Positions 1-7,264 of a stretch of DNA of 19,589 nt are shown one piece after another. The notes beneath the pieces were generated by a model, which was not told the origin of the DNA, searched no databases, and was given only the letters and a program-made list of their open reading frames with translations. The stretch lies in contig JAKSBM010000974.1 in the NCBI GenBank assembly GCA_022361135.1, positions 1-19,589 on the forward strand, given 5' to 3'. A program made the translations under genes and the position numbers. This stretch comes from Desulfobacterales bacterium (GTDB lineage Bacteria; Desulfobacterota; Desulfobacteria; Desulfobacterales; Desulfobacteraceae). Each line of letters starts with the position of its first letter. Position 1 is the stretch's first letter.

Positions 1-842
1 ACCGTGTCCCTTTCCAGGGCCGTGATGTATTCAAAATCTGCCATGAATCCGGCAATTTCATAGTGGATGGAACCGCCCAGGGTGGTGTTGCGGTCCCGGT
101 CTCCGGGTTCGGAGTTGTAGAAGGCGGCAATGTTCAGGCCTTCCATGGGAGCGATGCCCGCATTGATGATATAAGAGCTGACGTTGCTGGTATCTGTTCC
201 CGGATATTCAATACCGTAGTCATCTTTGTTGTCGTTGATTTTCTCAACCAGGGAGGTGCCCTTGTACAGGGTAAAGGAAACGTCCAGACCCATCAGGGCC
301 TCATCGGCATAGCCCAGGGTGGCACCGGTTTTATTGATTTCATAGAGATCCTGGGTGATGGGATCGTTGATGAAAAGGCTTTCAAAGGTGCCAAAGGGCT
401 GGTAGCGCTTACCACCAACGAAGTAGACCGGCATTCCGTCCTTGGCCAGGGTAAAAAAGACTTCGTCAAAGAATACCTTGTCGTCGTCATCCAGGTCTTC
501 GCCCTTGAGGAGGACATTGGCGGTGACATATTCGTGGAGGGCGGCTTCCAGGCCCAGTTCGATGGTTCCTATGCCCAGGTCGGATTCTGAAGAGGAGGCG
601 GTATTGTCGGTGACATCGCTGTCGGTATTGTAGGAATAGTCCAGCTCAATGGCACCGGAAAGGGTGATTTTATCGCCCAGCCCACCCAGGACGGATACGG
701 GCTTTTCTTCCAGTTTCTTTTCCAGTTCTGCAATGCGGGATTCCAATTCTGCGTTGGATGCGGCAAAGGCCGAGGGAATCCATAGGCAGAGCATGAAGAA
801 TGCACTGACAACCTTGAGCCGGGGGGTGAATTTAAATTTCAT
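1..842 (-). CDS. LbtU-like outer-membrane porin, C-terminus missing
   Basis: Partial gene: 280 codons from the ATG at 842 to the left window edge with no stop. An AGGAG ribosome site lies 5-6 bases before the start. The N-terminus is a signal peptide (basic MKFKFTPRLK, hydrophobic stretch, cut likely after AFA near residue 27). A short coiled-coil-like stretch follows (AELESRIAELEKKLEE), then amphipathic beta-strand sequence with the phrases GAIELDYSY, DEVFFTLAKDG, FVGGKRYQPFG and a repeated acidic turn. This resembles the LbtU siderophore-porin family of outer-membrane barrels, known from Legionella iron uptake and common as paralogues in Desulfobacteraceae. Family membership is from memory; the substrate here is unknown. 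It is transcribed away from the DUF2325 gene's terminator and probably has its own promoter near 874-879. Confidence 0.75.
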   Translation of the reverse strand, partial: MKFKFTPRLKVVSAFFMLCLWIPSAFAASNAELESRIAELEKKLEEKPVSVLGGLGDKITLSGAIELDYSYNTDSDVTDNTASSSESDLGIGTIELGLEAALHEYVTANVLLKGEDLDDDDKVFFDEVFFTLAKDGMPVYFVGGKRYQPFGTFESLFINDPITQDLYEINKTGATLGYADEALMGLDVSFTLYKGTSLVEKINDNKDDYGIEYPGTDTSNVSSYIINAGIAPMEGLNIAAFYNSEPGDRDRNTTLGGSIHYEIAGFMADFEYITALERDT

Positions 843-873
843 CTTTTCTCCTAAAAAAGTAATGGGTTTTGGT

Positions 874-905
874 TTTATATTGCAACCGTCGGCCATGGCC
901 GGCGG
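874..905 (-). promoter_or_regulatory. Possible promoter -10 and operator palindrome of the porin gene
   Basis: On the minus strand TATAAA lies at 879-874, 32 bases before the porin start, a good -10 position. Immediately upstream, 886-905 is a 20-base near-perfect palindrome centred on CCATGG (nine of ten pairs, the tenth G-T). It would occupy the -10/-35 spacer. No convincing -35 hexamer is visible, so activation by a regulator is plausible but not shown. Confidence 0.3.
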
Positions 906-1046
906 TGTCATGCCCATGGGTGGATTTCCCATTGTGCCCGTGGGGATGGGCTGGACCGATTGTTTCACTGTGAACTGAATGCTGATTGTGTGAGCTTGCT
1001 TGTTTTGTTCTCAACCATTTTTCAGTGAAATTTTCAAGTCTTAGGG

Positions 1047-1086
1047 AAAAAAGGAGCAATCCGTTAATGGGGATGGGGATTGCCCC
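1047..1086 (-). terminator. Intrinsic terminator of the DUF2325 gene
   Basis: Read on the minus strand, a 10-bp stem (1086-1077 with 1062-1053, one G-U pair) has a 14-base loop and is followed directly by six T (1052-1047). It lies 20 bases after the stop at 1106. This is a classic rho-independent terminator and separates the DUF2325 gene from the porin downstream. Confidence 0.85.
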
Positions 1087-1105
1087 GGATATCCATTTTT
1101 TTTGT

Positions 1106-2341
1106 TTAACAGGTGGAGGGATCGTCCTCCGGGTGGAACACCGCCCGGGTCAGGGCAGCCAAACTGGAGTTGTGGAGCATTTTCAGCTCGGTGTCGTATT
1201 GGTTGCAGAGTTTCTTCACCTTGAGGCAGGCCGTGTGGCTGTTGCAGTTCACCGGGCAGATCACCAGGTCGCTCCGCCGGACTTTGGCCTCCAGGTTGGC
1301 ATTGGTGTTTTTCATGTAGCCGTCGTGGTATTCGAAGCTGCCGCCGGCATTTTCCACAATTTCCTTATAATGTGCCTTCATTTTTGTGATGCCGCCGATC
1401 ATGAATATGCGCTTGGCGCATAGCTGGGGGCCGGGGCAGCCTTCACATTCCTTACATCCGCATTCCCTGCATTGATCCGATGACTGGAGCGCTGCCTTTG
1501 CCGGGAAATAATCCATGGTCTGGGCTGCCCTGGAGAAGTTATCAACAAATTCGTTGAGTTCCTTGTCCAGGAGGCGGTTTTTGTTCCGCAGGGAAAAAAG
1601 CTCGATTTCCAGTGCTTTTTGTTCCCGGGCCTGCCGGCGGTTTTCCCCTTCGGCATCCTGGAGCAGGGCCTGGAGGGTGGCCACCTTTTCTTTGAGGTCT
1701 TCCATGGGGGCACCGTTTTCTCCATCGGGGAGCTGTGCCCTTAATTCCTGGACTTCCAGTTCCAGGGCCCGGTTTCGGGCCTCCAGGCGGGAGACGGCAT
1801 CGTCCTGGGATTTCCGGGTTTTGACCAGGCTTTTAATGGTTTGGGTCTTTTCCTTGGATTTTTTGTCTTCCCGGGTCCGGGTTTCCTTGAGTTGCTGGAG
1901 TTCCTTGCGGACGTCCAAGATCCCGGTCATGTTGGCATGGGCGAGCATGTGGACTTCGCCGGAGACGTCGCAGAGCATCTCAGGGCCGGTGTCCCTGCAG
2001 GCCACAATGGCAAAGAGCAGGGGGCCCACGTTACCCTCTTTAAGGTGGGCGGCCCACATGGCGCGGACCTTGGATTCTTCCAAACCATCGATGGCGGCCA
2101 TGTATTTCCGTGCCTGGTTGAGCAGGTAATTGTTTACTTTGATGGAGACATTATTGGGGCCGTCCAGCTTTTCCATGATGCAGCGATGGTATTCGTAGGG
2201 CTTCATTTTCCGAACGTCGTATCCGCATTTTTTGAGTATGTTGCGATGCTTGGTTTCGGAAAGTACGGCACCGATGACCGGGCATTTAAAATGCTGCTCC
2301 ACATCCCAGATATCCATGAAGTTGGAGAGTGTGTCTGACAT
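1106..2341 (-). CDS. DUF2325 domain protein with coiled coil and cysteine cluster
   Basis: 411 aa from ATG 2341. Residues 1-140 form a helical N-terminal region with the word HFKCPVIGAVLS. Residues about 143-275 are a charged coiled coil (LEARNRALELEVQELRAQL). Six cysteines fall within 291-308 (CRECGCKECEGC...C), a likely metal or Fe-S site. Residues about 312-402 match DUF2325 (FMIGGITKMKAHYKEIVENAGG, then DLVICPVNCNSHTACLKVKKLC), a Rossmann-like domain of unknown function. The longer reading frame to 2416 uses a TTG that is part of the -35 box, so that start is rejected. The ribosome site is weak (GGGAA, 8 bases upstream). It is a single-gene unit with its own promoter and terminator. Function is unknown; a regulatory or redox-sensing role is only a guess. 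Confidence 0.85.
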   Translation of the reverse strand: MSDTLSNFMDIWDVEQHFKCPVIGAVLSETKHRNILKKCGYDVRKMKPYEYHRCIMEKLDGPNNVSIKVNNYLLNQARKYMAAIDGLEESKVRAMWAAHLKEGNVGPLLFAIVACRDTGPEMLCDVSGEVHMLAHANMTGILDVRKELQQLKETRTREDKKSKEKTQTIKSLVKTRKSQDDAVSRLEARNRALELEVQELRAQLPDGENGAPMEDLKEKVATLQALLQDAEGENRRQAREQKALEIELFSLRNKNRLLDKELNEFVDNFSRAAQTMDYFPAKAALQSSDQCRECGCKECEGCPGPQLCAKRIFMIGGITKMKAHYKEIVENAGGSFEYHDGYMKNTNANLEAKVRRSDLVICPVNCNSHTACLKVKKLCNQYDTELKMLHNSSLAALTRAVFHPEDDPSTC

Positions 2342-2387
2342 TGTTCGAAGTTCCCATAATGAGTTTGATTTATCTAACTTTTGGCGG

Positions 2388-2416
2388 ACTATATGGAAAA
2401 ACAAAATGCTTGTCAA
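2388..2416 (-). promoter_or_regulatory. Sigma-70 promoter for the DUF2325 gene
   Basis: Minus strand: perfect -35 TTGACA at 2416-2411, 17-base spacer, -10 TATAGT at 2393-2388. Transcription would begin near 2381, giving a leader of about 40 bases before ATG 2341. Confidence 0.8.
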
Positions 2417-2450
2417 TGGAAAAAGTTAGCCCGGTCTTATTTTTTCTCGT

Positions 2451-2480
2451 TTGATGGGGAAACCGAAATTGTGATATATT
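2451..2480 (+). promoter_or_regulatory. Probable sigma-70 promoter for the LysE-type gene
   Basis: TTGATG at 2451-2456, an 18-base spacer, TATATT at 2475-2480. It is divergent from the DUF2325 promoter, with 34 bases between the two -35 boxes. The start site would fall near 2487, within an inverted repeat. Confidence 0.5.
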
Positions 2481-2481
2481 C

Positions 2482-2511
2482 GACGGCATTTGATTGGAAA
2501 GGGATGCCGTC
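2482..2511 (+). repeat. Inverted repeat at the lysE-type transcription start
   Basis: GACGGCAT at 2482-2489 and its exact reverse complement ATGCCGTC at 2504-2511, separated by 14 bases. It starts two bases after the -10 element. A competing hairpin (GGGATG 2501-2506 with CATCCC 2511-2516) shares its right arm. It could be an operator or a leader structure; nothing in the sequence decides which. Confidence 0.4.
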
Positions 2512-2539
2512 ATCCCATCACCCGTGAAAGGATAGTACA

Positions 2540-3166
2540 ATGATTCCCTTGGAGACCCTGATTTCGTTTTTTGCTGCATCTGCACTCCTGGCCCTGGTAC
2601 CGGGGCCGGATAATATTTTTGTTCTCACCCAGTCTGCCCTCCAGGGACGTCGGGCCGGCATTGTGGTGATGCTGGGCCTTTGCACCGGACTTATTTTCCA
2701 CAGTACGGCCGTGGCCCTGGGGGTGGCCGTGATCTTCCAGACGTCGGCCCTGGCCTTTTCCATTTTAAAGTACCTGGGTGCAGCCTATCTGGCCTATCTG
2801 GCCTGGGGCGCCTTCCGGGCCAAGGATCAAACCGTGGGCAAGGGCAAGGCCGCCGGTGTTAATTTGGCTCGACTTTACCGGCGGGGAATCATCATGAATG
2901 TGACCAACCCCAAGGTTTCCATTTTTTTTCTGGCCTTTCTGCCCCAGTTTGCCGATCCGGCCCGGGGGCCGGTCTCCGTTCAAATGCTCATGCTGGGGGG
3001 ATTGTTCATTCTTTCCACATTCATTGTGTTCGGCGGCTTTGCCCTGTTGGCCGGCAGCATCGGCCAATGGCTCAATGGCTCCCCCAGGGCCCAGACCCTG
3101 ATGAACAAGGGCGCTGCCTTTGTCTTCCTTGGGTTGGCCCTTAAATTGGCCACCTCGGAGCAATAG
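2540..3166 (+). CDS. LysE/RhtB family amino-acid exporter
   Basis: 208 aa, the usual length of the family, starting at ATG 2540 after AAAGGA. It is an inner-membrane protein with about six hydrophobic segments. The family signature is clear near the first helix (LALVPGPDNIFVLTQSALQGRRAG, residues about 17-40), as is the second conserved block LKYLGAAYLAYLAWGAFRAK (about 75-95) and the NPKVSIFFLAFLPQF block (about 122-137). Family members expel amino acids such as lysine, homoserine, threonine or cysteine derivatives by proton exchange; the substrate cannot be told from sequence. It has its own divergent promoter. The next gene begins 54 bases downstream on the same strand and may be cotranscribed. 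Confidence 0.9.
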   Translation: MIPLETLISFFAASALLALVPGPDNIFVLTQSALQGRRAGIVVMLGLCTGLIFHSTAVALGVAVIFQTSALAFSILKYLGAAYLAYLAWGAFRAKDQTVGKGKAAGVNLARLYRRGIIMNVTNPKVSIFFLAFLPQFADPARGPVSVQMLMLGGLFILSTFIVFGGFALLAGSIGQWLNGSPRAQTLMNKGAAFVFLGLALKLATSEQ

Positions 3167-3220
3167 GCCCGGGGACGAAACAGACATCACAGAATTATTT
3201 AAATAGAATTGGAATTCACC

Positions 3221-3787
3221 ATGGCTAAACAGAAACAATCCAGCACCGGATCGGGCATCATCCGGAAGGTGCTGCCCAATGTTAATGATTTTAAGGAATT
3301 TTGGGAAAACCAGGGCCCCTTTGCCTATGCCTTGACCAGCCAGGCTTTTCCCCCCATTTTAATGGAGGAGGAGGAATGGATTTTCGGCACGGACCTGCGG
3401 GAGGTGCTCAAGGCCTTGATGCAGTTCAAGGAACGGAAGATGGCCTTTGTCCAGGCCCCCTTTAATGCGGAAAATACAGGGGTGCTGCGGCCCGAAGAGT
3501 TGATCCCCTGGCAGGTCCGCCATTTTCCAGAGGAATGGAACCGTCTTTTTTCCGATGCCTTTGTTCCCGAGGGGTATCTGACCAGCGCCGTGGCCGAAGC
3601 TGCCGGCAAAGCCGAAGATGCATTGGACCGGGAATCCGTTGAAGATGCATTCTTCCAGATCCTGGAGCAGGATCTGGAGGGGATGGGGTATTTGCTTTTA
3701 TCGCCCCGGGGGAAGTACCGCTATGCAGTGGTCCGGGATTATGTGGAGGAGTGGGAGGCCGACGAGAGTGATGCCGGCTTGATTTGA
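3221..3787 (+). CDS. Unrecognised acidic cytoplasmic protein
   Basis: 188 aa from ATG 3221, preceded by GGA seven bases upstream; an in-frame TTG at 3209 gives a longer form with no better ribosome site. I do not recognise the family. No signal peptide, membrane segment or cysteine is visible. The first 20 residues are basic and probably disordered (MAKQKQSSTGSG); the rest is acidic and mostly helical, ending EEWEADESDAGLI. Local words that could serve a profile search are NDFKEFWENQGPFAYALTSQAFPP (about 22-45) and LLLSPRGKYRYAVVRDYVEEWE (about 158-179). It follows the LysE-type gene by 54 bases and ends eight bases before a hairpin facing the convergent ATP-grasp gene. Codon use matches neighbours, so it looks like a real gene. 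Confidence 0.75.
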   Translation: MAKQKQSSTGSGIIRKVLPNVNDFKEFWENQGPFAYALTSQAFPPILMEEEEWIFGTDLREVLKALMQFKERKMAFVQAPFNAENTGVLRPEELIPWQVRHFPEEWNRLFSDAFVPEGYLTSAVAEAAGKAEDALDRESVEDAFFQILEQDLEGMGYLLLSPRGKYRYAVVRDYVEEWEADESDAGLI

Positions 3788-3794
3788 TTGCAGG

Positions 3795-3830
3795 ATCCTG
3801 GAAGGGGAATCAGATATCCCCTTCCAGGAT
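3795..3830. terminator. Strong hairpin between convergent genes
   Basis: Perfect 14-bp stem (3795-3808 with 3817-3830) and 8-base loop. The stop codon of the minus-strand ATP-grasp gene (3812-3810) lies in the loop, and its last codons form one arm. It starts eight bases after the stop of the plus-strand gene. Neither side has a real T-run, so it may act as a weak bidirectional terminator or protect the 3' ends. Confidence 0.6.
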
Positions 3831-4595
3831 AATGTCCCTGAGGCATTTTTTATAATCCAAACCGGCGGCCTTGAATCCCTGGGTGCCGTACTTCATATTT
3901 CCTTCCAAGACATAATACTTCCCCTGGGACTGGATGATATCAATGCCCACATCATTCCAGCCGCAGGCGACCGCCGTTTCCACAGCCAGATCCAACGCAG
4001 CCCGGGGAATCGGGGCAAAACTGATTTCCCCTCCCAGGGAAAGATTGGTTTTGAATTCTCCCTCCGGTGCACTGCGCCAATATCCCAGGGCCACTTTTTT
4101 TCCAATGACAATGAGGCGCATGTCCCGGTCCACGGGAAGATACTCCTGGATATAGGCCGGGCCGTCCAATGCCAGGTAATCTTCCAGTTCTTCGCGGTTG
4201 TGAATGAGAAAGACCCCATTCCCCCGGGCCGATCCCCTGGCTGTTTTTGCCACAAAGGGGTAGGAAAAGTGTCCGGGGATCTCCCTGCATTGTTTTTTCC
4301 CGTAGAATACCCGGGTCTTGGGGTGGGGAACGCCCTGCATCTGGAAAATGGCCGTCTGCCGGATTTTATCCAGGGTGAATTTATAGGTGTGGTAGGAAGG
4401 GAATGTTTTCTTCCCCATGGCATTGAATAGATCGGCATAAAAGGCCGTGGGGTAGAGGACCAGGTCCGCCCCCAGAAGCAGGGCCTGCTCCCGGGGGGCA
4501 TAGTCCTGGAAATTGGGTTTGAATCCCAGGGTTTCGATTTCCGGAAATTCCCTAAGCCGGGCACCGATGGCCACCAGATGGGGGGAGGGGCTCAT
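3810..4595 (-). CDS. RimK-like ATP-grasp ligase
   Basis: 261 aa. The ATP-grasp fold is readable in order: a lysine block KFTLDKIRQTAIFQMQGVPHPKT (72-94), the ATP-binding glycine loop PFVAKTARGSARGNGVFLI (113-131), QEYLPVDRDMRLIVIG (150-165), FKTNLSLGG (181-189, matching the RimK 'F-x-x-N-x-x-x-GG' block) and the metal-binding end D219...LEGNMKYGTQG (E231, N233). RimK-type enzymes use ATP to join an acidic amino acid or another amine to a carboxylate through an acyl-phosphate. The pre-ATP-grasp domain is short (about 70 residues; RimK is near 300 aa overall). The start overlaps the stop of the HEAT gene as ATGA, so it is translationally coupled and last in its operon. Substrate unknown. Confidence 0.8.
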   Translation of the reverse strand: MSPSPHLVAIGARLREFPEIETLGFKPNFQDYAPREQALLLGADLVLYPTAFYADLFNAMGKKTFPSYHTYKFTLDKIRQTAIFQMQGVPHPKTRVFYGKKQCREIPGHFSYPFVAKTARGSARGNGVFLIHNREELEDYLALDGPAYIQEYLPVDRDMRLIVIGKKVALGYWRSAPEGEFKTNLSLGGEISFAPIPRAALDLAVETAVACGWNDVGIDIIQSQGKYYVLEGNMKYGTQGFKAAGLDYKKCLRDIILEGDI

Positions 4596-6226
4596 GGGGC
4601 GGCAATGGCCTCCTTGATTTGGCGGGGCTGGGCGGGAAATCCCCAGGCCTGGGTGATTTCCGGGCTGTTTAAGCCCGGGGCCATGGCAGCCGGGGCCAGG
4701 GGAACATGTGAGGAGGAAATCATCACGGGCAATTGGGCCGGGGGATAGATTTCCCGGATTTCTCTGGCCATGTCCGTGGCCGTCATTTCATCCAGAAAAA
4801 GATCGCTGATGACACCGGCGGGTTTTTCCGAGACCAGGGCCTCAAATGCCTCCTGGCAATGGGTAAAGGCGAGGGCCTGGAATCCGGCGGCCTGGACCTG
4901 GCGTTCCATGACCCGCAGATAGGGCTGGGATGTTCCCAAAAGGGCCACCCAGGGTTTTTGGGTTTCCCCTTGTCGTTTTTCCAAGAGTTGGCGGTATTTG
5001 TTCAGGGTGGATTTCATTTTTCTGGCTTCCAGGACCTGAATAAAGGTTTCCAATGCCGGAATGGGGGCGTTTTCCAGGTGGTTGGAGGCGGCATATACAA
5101 AGGGGTCCGAAACCATGAGATCGTGGATGAGGTTGCGGCACCGGCTGTCCACTATGCACTGGGCCAGGGTCTGGGCCGGTCTCGTCCCCGATTCCACCCG
5201 GCTGCGGATTTCGGCCAGGGTGAAATCGGACAGGTTTTTATCCAGGGCCATGAGGGCGGCGGTGCGCACGGCCAGGGCGCTGTGGGTGACGTCCTGAATG
5301 ATCAGGGCCGAGGATTCCAGTTCCGGCAAATGGCCCAGGGCGGTGTGGGCGGCAAAACGGATGGCCGGTGGGGTGGTTGCATCGGAAACCAGGGTGAGAA
5401 GATCGTTGAATGCCCCGGGGCAACTGCACCGGCCTGCGGCCTCCAGGAGGATGAGCTGTCCCGGTTTTATGTGGTCCCGGAGGCGTTGGGACAGGGTTTT
5501 TTCCAGGTCTTCGGGATGGGTTGAAAAATGATCAAATGCCCGGTGTCGGGCCTGGACATCGGGGCGAGTCAATTGATCCAGCATCCCCCGCAAGGGATCA
5601 TGGCCCCTGGGGGATGCCGTGAGTTTTTCCGGTATGGCTCCGGAGGTGTCCAATTGGTTTTGGATGATTTCAATGGCATCCAGGACATCGGCATCGCTTT
5701 TTTCCGTTTTGGATACCTGGATCAGGCAGTCCAGGGCATTGGGGCCTGCGGTGCGTTCCAGGGCCCGGACCGCTTCGGCCTTGAGCCGCGGATCATCGTA
5801 GAACAAAAACTCGGCCATGGTGGCCGAAAGATCGTCCAGGCGATGTTTGCCCAATCCCTTTAATAAATCCGCCAGCCGCCGGGGATCCTTTTCCCGGGTC
5901 AGGATATGTTTGAACAGGGGAAGGATGGTGTTGAGTTGATCCCTGGTGCCGTGGTCCATGAGGAGCTGGGCAAAGGCAAAGTTCAGATGGGCACGGTCCG
6001 TGGTCAGTTGGAAGAGCCGTTCCTGGATTTCGGGCTCCATGACAGACCCGCCCAGGAGATGGTCCAGCAGGGGAAGGGCCACTGCATCTTCTGCCAGGGC
6101 AAGAAGTTCGATCACCTGGGCTTTTTCCGCTGCCGGCCGCGGGGGGAACTGGGCCAGGAGGGATCGGGCCGGATCAACCTGCCCCTGGCGTATCAATTGG
6201 GAGAGTTCAGACAGAAATGGGGTCAT
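4592..6226 (-). CDS. HEAT-repeat protein with C-terminal degenerate receiver domain
   Basis: 544 aa, start at ATG 6226 after AAGGAAAG. Residues about 30-400 are helical pairs of HEAT/PBS-lyase type (FYDDPRLKAEAVRALERTAGPNALDCLI; SDATTPPAIRFAAHTALGHL; VTHSALAVRTAALMALDKNL), a scaffold fold. Residues about 423-544 read like a CheY-type receiver: the phosphoacceptor position fits D475 in GVISDLFLDEM, and the VMISSSH strand carries the Ser/Thr. The usual acidic pair is GTS (431-433), and the conserved Lys near the end is absent (GFPAQP in place of xPKP). It therefore may not be phosphorylated in the normal way and may bind partners instead. It sits 24 bases after galE and overlaps the ATP-grasp gene by four bases. 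Confidence 0.75.
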   Translation of the reverse strand: MTPFLSELSQLIRQGQVDPARSLLAQFPPRPAAEKAQVIELLALAEDAVALPLLDHLLGGSVMEPEIQERLFQLTTDRAHLNFAFAQLLMDHGTRDQLNTILPLFKHILTREKDPRRLADLLKGLGKHRLDDLSATMAEFLFYDDPRLKAEAVRALERTAGPNALDCLIQVSKTEKSDADVLDAIEIIQNQLDTSGAIPEKLTASPRGHDPLRGMLDQLTRPDVQARHRAFDHFSTHPEDLEKTLSQRLRDHIKPGQLILLEAAGRCSCPGAFNDLLTLVSDATTPPAIRFAAHTALGHLPELESSALIIQDVTHSALAVRTAALMALDKNLSDFTLAEIRSRVESGTRPAQTLAQCIVDSRCRNLIHDLMVSDPFVYAASNHLENAPIPALETFIQVLEARKMKSTLNKYRQLLEKRQGETQKPWVALLGTSQPYLRVMERQVQAAGFQALAFTHCQEAFEALVSEKPAGVISDLFLDEMTATDMAREIREIYPPAQLPVMISSSHVPLAPAAMAPGLNSPEITQAWGFPAQPRQIKEAIAAP

Positions 6227-6250
6227 GGGCTTTCCTTGGTTTTCCCCCGG

Positions 6251-7264
6251 TTACGGGGTGTATCCTTTGGGGTTTTGTTGTTGCCAGCGCCACGTGTCCC
6301 TGCACATGTCATCCAGGCTGCGGGTGGCTTCCCAGTTGAGCTCGGTCCGGGCCAGGCCGGGGTCGGCATAACAGGCGGCAATGTCCCCCGGACGCCGGGG
6401 TACGATTTTATGGGGGATGGGTTTGCCGCAGGCCCGCTCAAACCCCTGGATCATTTCAAGGACGGAGAACCCTCGACCGGTTCCCAGATTGTAGGTCAAT
6501 ACACCGTTTTGGGCGGTGAGTCTGGGGAGCACCTTAATGTGACCCAGGGCCAGGTCCACCACGTGGATATAATCCCTGACGCCGGTGCCGTCCGGGGTGT
6601 CGTAGTCGTTGCCGAAAACCTGCACCTGGGAGAGGGTGCCGATGGCCACCTTTGAAATATAGGGGCAGAGGTTGTTGGGAATGCCCTGGGGATCTTCGCC
6701 GATGCGGCCGCTTTCATGGGCCCCCACCGGGTTGAAGTAGCGGAGCAGGGCCACCTGCCATTCCGGGTCGGCTTGGCTCAGGTCCCTGAGCATTTCTTCA
6801 ATCATCAGTTTGGTCCGGCCATAGGGATTGGTCACGGAGAGGGGAAAATCTTCCAAAATGGGAAGGGTTGCCGGATCTCCGTACACCGTTGCCGAGGAGG
6901 AAAAGACCAGGGACTTCACCTGGTGGGCCGACATGGACTCCAGCAGGTTCAGGGTGCCGGTGATGTTATTGTGGTAATAGCGCAGGGGCTGGGCAACGGA
7001 TTCCCCCACGGCCTTGAGGCCGGCAAAGTGAATGACGGCATCAATGGGGTGGGTGTCGAAGAGGGTGTCCAGGGCGGGTTTGTCCATGAGATCCGCCTGG
7101 ATGAAGGTCAGTTCCTTCCCCGTGATTTCCCGGACCCGGTCCAGGGCGATTTCAGAGCTGTTGGACAAATTGTCCAATACCACGACCTGGTATCCGGCGT
7201 TGAGGAGTTCCACACAGGTATGGCTGCCGATGTAGCCGGCACCACCTGTTACCAGAATGTTCAT
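6251..7264 (-). CDS. galE: UDP-glucose 4-epimerase
   Basis: 337 aa, almost exactly the length of the E. coli enzyme. It interconverts UDP-glucose and UDP-galactose in the cytoplasm and so feeds galactose into LPS and other surface glycans. NAD-binding GGAGYIGSH is at residues 7-15; the short-chain dehydrogenase catalytic set is present as FSSSATVYG (121-129) and YGRTK (Y148, K152). The start at 7264 is fixed by AAGGATC upstream and by the ATGA overlap with the U32-like gene; the reading frame open to 7333 is only the overlap. It is the second gene of a four-gene operon, not of a Leloir gal operon, and lies on the opposite strand from the LPS genes 3.4 kb away. Confidence 0.95.
   Translation of the reverse strand: MNILVTGGAGYIGSHTCVELLNAGYQVVVLDNLSNSSEIALDRVREITGKELTFIQADLMDKPALDTLFDTHPIDAVIHFAGLKAVGESVAQPLRYYHNNITGTLNLLESMSAHQVKSLVFSSSATVYGDPATLPILEDFPLSVTNPYGRTKLMIEEMLRDLSQADPEWQVALLRYFNPVGAHESGRIGEDPQGIPNNLCPYISKVAIGTLSQVQVFGNDYDTPDGTGVRDYIHVVDLALGHIKVLPRLTAQNGVLTYNLGTGRGFSVLEMIQGFERACGKPIPHKIVPRRPGDIAACYADPGLARTELNWEATRSLDDMCRDTWRWQQQNPKGYTP

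Noticed and set aside
63..590. Long plus-strand frame opposite the porin gene
   Set aside because: It is a shadow of the porin coding sequence, low in complexity and without a ribosome site. The same applies to the long antisense frames at 4733-5524, 5906-6655, 14205-15098 and 15290-16501.
883..897. Sigma-54 promoter (TGGC...TTGC) before the porin gene
   Set aside because: The GG-to-GC spacing on the minus strand is nine bases, one short of the required ten.
3209..3220. TTG start for the unrecognised acidic protein
   Set aside because: ATG 3221 has a properly spaced GGA; the TTG has no upstream site.
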